A stretch of 13,445 nt of DNA. Origin: Gammaproteobacteria bacterium. GTDB taxonomy: Bacteria > Pseudomonadota > Gammaproteobacteria > Steroidobacterales > Steroidobacteraceae. Both the position numbers and the translations under genes were made by a program. The notes beneath the pieces were generated by a model. The model was not told the DNA's origin. It worked only from the letters and a program-made list of their open reading frames with translations, and ran no database searches. This document shows, one piece after another, positions 8,339-13,445 of this stretch. The stretch lies in contig PMHN01000362.1 of NCBI GenBank assembly GCA_003156695.1, forward strand, positions 1 through 13,445, given 5' to 3'. How positions within the stretch are numbered: the stretch's first letter is position 1; every line of letters starts with the position of its first letter.

Positions 8339-8360
8339 ATTCCTCTACACTAGGTTACTG

Positions 8361-8398
8361 GACAGAATCCCCTGCGGGGATTCTGTCGGACATCGGCT
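8361..8398. repeat. REP-like palindromic element, copy B (queF/smc spacer)
   Basis: GACAGAATCCCC (8361-8372) and GGGGATTCTGTC (8376-8387) form a perfect 12-bp inverted repeat (11 bp if the innermost pair opens to leave a 5-nt loop). The tail GACATCGGCT (8389-8398) follows after one base. It has the same layout and orientation as the element at 5684-5721. It lies between the divergent starts of queF and smc, 22 bp upstream of the queF ATG, so it occupies promoter space or the smc leader. Confidence 0.7.
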
Positions 8399-8406
8399 TC
8401 GTTGTC

Positions 8407-8434
8407 GCCGGCGAAAGGCGTGACTTTCGCCGGC
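8407..8434. repeat. Second perfect hairpin in the queF-smc spacer
   Basis: GCCGGCGAAAG (8407-8417) and CTTTCGCCGGC (8424-8434) are perfect 11-bp inverted arms around a 6-nt GCGTGA loop. It starts 8 nt after copy B ends and finishes 39 nt before the smc ATG. If smc is transcribed from upstream, this and copy B form two consecutive stable hairpins in its leader. Its sequence is unrelated to copy B. No U-tract follows. No convincing promoter is visible elsewhere in 8339-8473. Confidence 0.6.
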
Positions 8435-8473
8435 TGCTCAGCAAAAACGGACGGCACGGGGAAGAAACTAGAG

Positions 8474-11400
8474 ATGCGGCTGACCAAGATCAAGCTTGCC
8501 GGCTTCAAATCCTTCGTCGACCCCACGCAAATCAGCTTCCCCAGTAATCTTACCGGTGTCGTAGGCCCCAACGGCTGCGGCAAGTCCAATGTCATCGACG
8601 CGGTGCGCTGGGTGATGGGCGAGCTGTCGGCCAAATACCTGCGCGGCGACAACATGGCGGACGTGGTCTTCAATGGCTCGGCGACGCGCAAGCCCGTCGG
8701 CACGGCCTCCGTCGAGCTGCTGTTCGACAACGCCGATGGCAAGATCGGCGGCGCCTACGCGAGCTATAGCGAGATTTCACTCAGGCGCCAGGTGGCCCGC
8801 GACGGCAGCTCGGCGTACTTCATCAACGGCGGCCGCTGCCGCCGCAAGGACATCACCAATCTGTTCCTCGGCACGGGCTTAGGCTCGCGCAGCTACGCCA
8901 TCATCGAGCAGGGCATGATCTCGCGCGTCATCGACGCGCGGGCGGAGGACATGCGCGCCTTCGTCGAGGAGGCGGCGGGGATCTCGCGCTACAAGGAGCG
9001 CCGCAAGGAGACCGAGGCACGCGTCGCCGAGACGCGTGAGAACCTCGAGCGGCTGCAGGACCTGCGCGACGAGGTGGACAAGCAGATCCGCCACCTGCAG
9101 CGCCAGGCCGCCACGGCACGCCGCTACCAGGCACTGAAGGAAGAGGAGCGGCGGCTGACGGCGGAAGTGCTGGCACTGCGCCTGCGTGACCTCGACAGTG
9201 GCGCGGAAGTGCATGACGCGACAGTGCGCGAACGCGAGCTCGCCATGCAGGCCGAGCTCACCGCACAGCGCGCCGCGGAGGCCGCGATCGAGAAGCAGCG
9301 CGTCGTGCACACCGGACACAGCGACACGCTGTCGACCGTGCAGGGGCGCTACTACCAGGTCGGCGCGGACATTTCGCGCCTTGAGCAGAGCATCGAGCAC
9401 ACCCGCGAGCTGCGCGAGCGCCAGCGCACCGATCTCGCCCAGACCGACGCCACCCTCACGGACCTTGCCTCGCATAGCGCCCGGGACGAGGAGCAGCTGG
9501 CGGCAGTGCGCGCGGAACTCGCTGCGCTTACGCCGCAACTCGCCACCGTGCAGCACGCCGAAGCGCACGCCGCCGCGGCGCTGGAAGACGCCGAGGGCGC
9601 CGTGCTGGAGTGGCAGCAGCGCTGGGAAGCGCATAGCCGCGCGCTCGGCGCCGCCGACCAGACAGCGCAGGTGGAACGCGCCCGCATAGAGCAGCTCGAA
9701 GCGCAGCTGCGCCGCCTCGGCGCGCAGGCCGAGCGCCTCGCAGCCGAGCATGAGAGCGCCGCCGCGCAGGACGCCGCGCAGCAGCTGCAGTCGCTGACAC
9801 TCCAGGAATCACAGGCGCGCACCGCCGGCGAGGATCTGATGCGGGCGCAGGCAGCGGCGCTCGAGCACGTGCAGACCCGCCGCGCCGCGCAGCTGCAGGC
9901 CGAAGAGCAACTGCAGGTGGCACGCGCCGCACGCGAAGCCGCGCGCGCCGAGCTCACGTCGCTCGAGGCATTGCAGGCCGCGGCGCTCTCGGACCACGCC
10001 GGCAAGGCCGCCGACTGGTTGAGCGCGGCGGGGCTGGCCGGCCGGCCGCGACTTGCCGCGGCACTCGAGGTGGATGCCGGCTGGGAGCGGGCGGTTGAGA
10101 CCGCGCTCGGTGAATACCTTGAAGCGGTGTGCGTCGAGGAACTCGAGGCCTCGGTCGCCGCGCTCGGGCGGCTCGACGCGGGCCGGGTCACCCTGGTGCA
10201 GACGGGTGCCGCCGCGCGTGGCGGCGGCGCGCACACGATGCTGGCGGCGCACGTGAAGGCTCCGACGGCGGTGCTCGAGCGTCTCGCCGGGGTACTCACC
10301 GCCGGCTCCTTGCAGGAGGCAGTGCGCGAGCGCGGCACGCTCGCGCCGGGACAGTCGCGGATTACGCGCGACGGGGAGTGGGTGGGGCGCGACTGGCTGC
10401 GGGTGAGCCGTGCCGCCGAGCAGCGTGGCGGCGTCATCGAGCGAGAGCAGCGCCTGAAAACCCTACGGATGGCGGCGGCCGAGGCCGATGCCCAGGTGCT
10501 CGCGCGCGATGCGCAGCTCAGCGCCGCGCGTGCCGGGTTCGCGCAGGCGGAGAGCGGGCGCGATGCCGCACAGGCGCGCATCCAGGAGGGGCAGCGCACG
10601 CACGCGGATCTGCTCGCCGCTCTCGAGGCGGCCCGGGCCCGCACCGAGGGTACGCAGGCGCGCCGCGCACAATTACAACAGGACGCGCACGAAGTGACGC
10701 GCGATCGCGCTGCGACCGGCGAGGCGCTCACGCGCGCGAGTGCCGAGCTCGCGCGTGGACTCGAGGCGGCGCAACGCCTGCAGGCCGCTCACGGCGCACT
10801 CGAGAGCGAGCGCGACGAGCGTCGCGCGGCGCTGGTGGAGACGCGGGCACGCGCGCAGGCGGCCCAGCTTGAGGCCCGCGACCTGCACGTGCGGGTCGAG
10901 GGGCGCCGTGCCACCGCGAACTCCGTCACGATCGGTATGGCGCGCATGGCTGAACAGCGCGAGCAGCTCACGCGGCGGCGCGCGGAGCTGCAGCAGGAGC
11001 TCGCCTCCGGAGATGCGCCGATCCTTGCCGCGCGCGCGCGGCTGGATGAAACCCTGGCGCTGCGCCTGGGGGTCGAGGCCGAGCTGACCATCGCCCGCGG
11101 CGCGCTTGAGGAGGCGGAGGGCGCCCTGCGGATGCTGGATGAAACCCGTCTCGCGGCGCAACAGCGCGTCAACGGCGCGCGGGACGCGATGGACACGGCG
11201 CGCCTCGCGGCACAGGAGACCCACGTGCGCCGCGCGGCGCTCGCCGAGCAGTTCGCGGAGACCCGCTGTGATCTTGCCGAGGTGCTCGCGCGCCTGGCCG
11301 CCGAGGCGCGGGTGCCGGACTGGGAGCTGCAGCTCGGCGCGGCACGCGCCGAGATCGAGAAGCTCGGGCAGGTCAATCTCGCCGCCATCGACGAGCTGCA

Positions 11401-11977
11401 GGATCACACGCAGCGCAAGGAGTACCTCGACCGGCAGTACGCCGACGTCACCTCCGCGCTCGATACCCTTGATGAAGCCATGCGGCGCATAGACAAGGAG
11501 ACCCGCTCGCGCTTCGAGGACACGTTCGAGCGCATCAACGCCGGCCTGCGCGAGAAGTTTCCGCGCCTCTTCGGTGGCGGTCATGCCTACCTTGAGCTTG
11601 CCGGTGATGACAAGCTCACCGCCGGGGTGACGGTGATGGCGCGGCCACCGGGCAAGAAAAACAGCACCATCCACCTGCTGTCGGGCGGCGAGAAGGCACT
11701 CACGGCCGTGGCGCTGGTGTTTGCGATTTTTGACCTGAACCCGGCGCCGTTTTGTCTGCTCGACGAGGTGGATGCGTCACTCGACGAACACAACGTCGGT
11801 CGCTTCTGCGACATCGTGCGCGACATGTCGGCACGCGTGCAGTTCGTGTTCATTACCCACAACAAGAGCACTATGGAACTCGCCTCGCAGCTGATCGGGG
11901 TGACCATGAACGAACCGGGTGTGTCGCGTCTGGTTACGGTCGACGTCGACGAAGCGGTGCGCCTGGCGGCGGTGTGA
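8474..11977 (+). CDS. smc: Chromosome segregation protein SMC
   Basis: SMC is the ATPase of the condensin-like SMC-ScpAB complex that organises and segregates the chromosome. The predicted protein has 1167 residues, typical for the family. The N-terminal head has the Walker A motif GPNGCGKSN (Lys37) after MRLTKIKLAGFKSFVDPTQI. Two long Ala/Glu/Arg/Gln-rich coiled-coil arms flank a hinge at roughly residues 506-650. The C-terminal head has the ABC signature LSGGEKALTAVAL (from residue 1069) and Walker B LLDEVDASLD (Asp1097, Glu1098). I chose the ATG at 8474 because the conserved MRLTKIKLAGFKSF begins there; the frame extends upstream only into the hairpin region. ScpA and ScpB are not in the window. 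TGATG at the stop and the close zipA start indicate an operon with zipA and ligA. Confidence 0.98.
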   Translation: MRLTKIKLAGFKSFVDPTQISFPSNLTGVVGPNGCGKSNVIDAVRWVMGELSAKYLRGDNMADVVFNGSATRKPVGTASVELLFDNADGKIGGAYASYSEISLRRQVARDGSSAYFINGGRCRRKDITNLFLGTGLGSRSYAIIEQGMISRVIDARAEDMRAFVEEAAGISRYKERRKETEARVAETRENLERLQDLRDEVDKQIRHLQRQAATARRYQALKEEERRLTAEVLALRLRDLDSGAEVHDATVRERELAMQAELTAQRAAEAAIEKQRVVHTGHSDTLSTVQGRYYQVGADISRLEQSIEHTRELRERQRTDLAQTDATLTDLASHSARDEEQLAAVRAELAALTPQLATVQHAEAHAAAALEDAEGAVLEWQQRWEAHSRALGAADQTAQVERARIEQLEAQLRRLGAQAERLAAEHESAAAQDAAQQLQSLTLQESQARTAGEDLMRAQAAALEHVQTRRAAQLQAEEQLQVARAAREAARAELTSLEALQAAALSDHAGKAADWLSAAGLAGRPRLAAALEVDAGWERAVETALGEYLEAVCVEELEASVAALGRLDAGRVTLVQTGAAARGGGAHTMLAAHVKAPTAVLERLAGVLTAGSLQEAVRERGTLAPGQSRITRDGEWVGRDWLRVSRAAEQRGGVIEREQRLKTLRMAAAEADAQVLARDAQLSAARAGFAQAESGRDAAQARIQEGQRTHADLLAALEAARARTEGTQARRAQLQQDAHEVTRDRAATGEALTRASAELARGLEAAQRLQAAHGALESERDERRAALVETRARAQAAQLEARDLHVRVEGRRATANSVTIGMARMAEQREQLTRRRAELQQELASGDAPILAARARLDETLALRLGVEAELTIARGALEEAEGALRMLDETRLAAQQRVNGARDAMDTARLAAQETHVRRAALAEQFAETRCDLAEVLARLAAEARVPDWELQLGAARAEIEKLGQVNLAAIDELQDHTQRKEYLDRQYADVTSALDTLDEAMRRIDKETRSRFEDTFERINAGLREKFPRLFGGGHAYLELAGDDKLTAGVTVMARPPGKKNSTIHLLSGGEKALTAVALVFAIFDLNPAPFCLLDEVDASLDEHNVGRFCDIVRDMSARVQFVFITHNKSTMELASQLIGVTMNEPGVSRLVTVDVDEAVRLAAV

Positions 11978-12005
11978 TGTCCCTCAGACAACAAGAGGTC
12001 CGGTG

Positions 12006-12006
<1 letters not shown>
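11977..12006 (+). other. Nine-codon ORF bridging smc and zipA
   Basis: ATG at 11977 overlaps the smc TGA by one base and encodes MSLRQQEVR. Its own TGA (12004-12006) overlaps the zipA ATG by one base. This forms a TGATG-TGATG chain that could carry terminating ribosomes from smc to zipA. Equally it may be chance: the AGAGG that serves zipA lies within it, and no separate ribosome-binding site for it was identified. Confidence 0.25.

Positions 12007-13445
<1,439 letters not shown>

Noticed and set aside
8320..8350. TTGTGG...TACACT as an smc promoter inside the queF 5' end
   Set aside because: The spacer is 19 nt and both boxes match poorly (about 3/6 and 4/6). It is not distinguishable from chance.
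8879..11674. Several long minus-strand frames opposite smc
   Set aside because: They are shadows of the Ala/Glu/Arg-rich coiled-coil codons. The smc frame is intact with all ATPase motifs.

Overview
The window is a GC-rich stretch of chromosome from a gammaproteobacterium. The strongest taxonomic evidence is zipA, a division gene essentially confined to that class, in the order smc-zipA-ligA, together with the dksA-gluQ pair. A DksA lacking most zinc cysteines and a PhaR-type regulator would fit a Xanthomonadales, Nevskiales or Steroidobacteraceae-like lineage, but that finer placement is inference. Almost everything here is housekeeping, and I see no phage, integrase, transposase, CRISPR array, tRNA or rRNA.

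Left block (1-5675, mostly +): the 3' two-thirds of infB, then rbfA and truB, a translation and ribosome-maturation operon with overlapping or near-overlapping genes. A small lipoprotein gene on the minus strand (2751-3035) sits tail-to-tail with truB and separates it from rpsO-pnp. rpsO has its own recognisable sigma70-type promoter. A terminator-like hairpin lies between rpsO and pnp, and pnp starts with TTG behind a clear Shine-Dalgarno sequence.

Middle block (5744-8338, all -): read in transcription order this is queF (preQ0 reductase, queuosine pathway), dksA (RNA polymerase regulator with a long basic N-terminal extension), gluQ (glutamylates queuosine in tRNA-Asp) and a short phaR-like regulator. 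dksA has a near-consensus promoter with a GC-rich discriminator. dksA and gluQ are 24 nt apart and probably co-transcribed. queF and gluQ act at the two ends of the same tRNA-modification pathway.

Right block (8474-13445, +): smc, zipA and the 5' third of ligA, a tightly packed chromosome-condensation, cell-division and DNA-ligation cluster.

The least explained structure is intergenic. Two 38-nt elements (5684-5721 and 8361-8398) share a hairpin with three compensatory base-pair changes and an identical 10-nt 3' tail, which suggests a dispersed REP-like family. The second copy is followed by another perfect hairpin in the queF-smc spacer. Other items worth attention are an operator-like inverted repeat upstream of phaR, the lipoprotein with a TonB-receptor-plug-like tail, and the zinc-ligand-poor long DksA.
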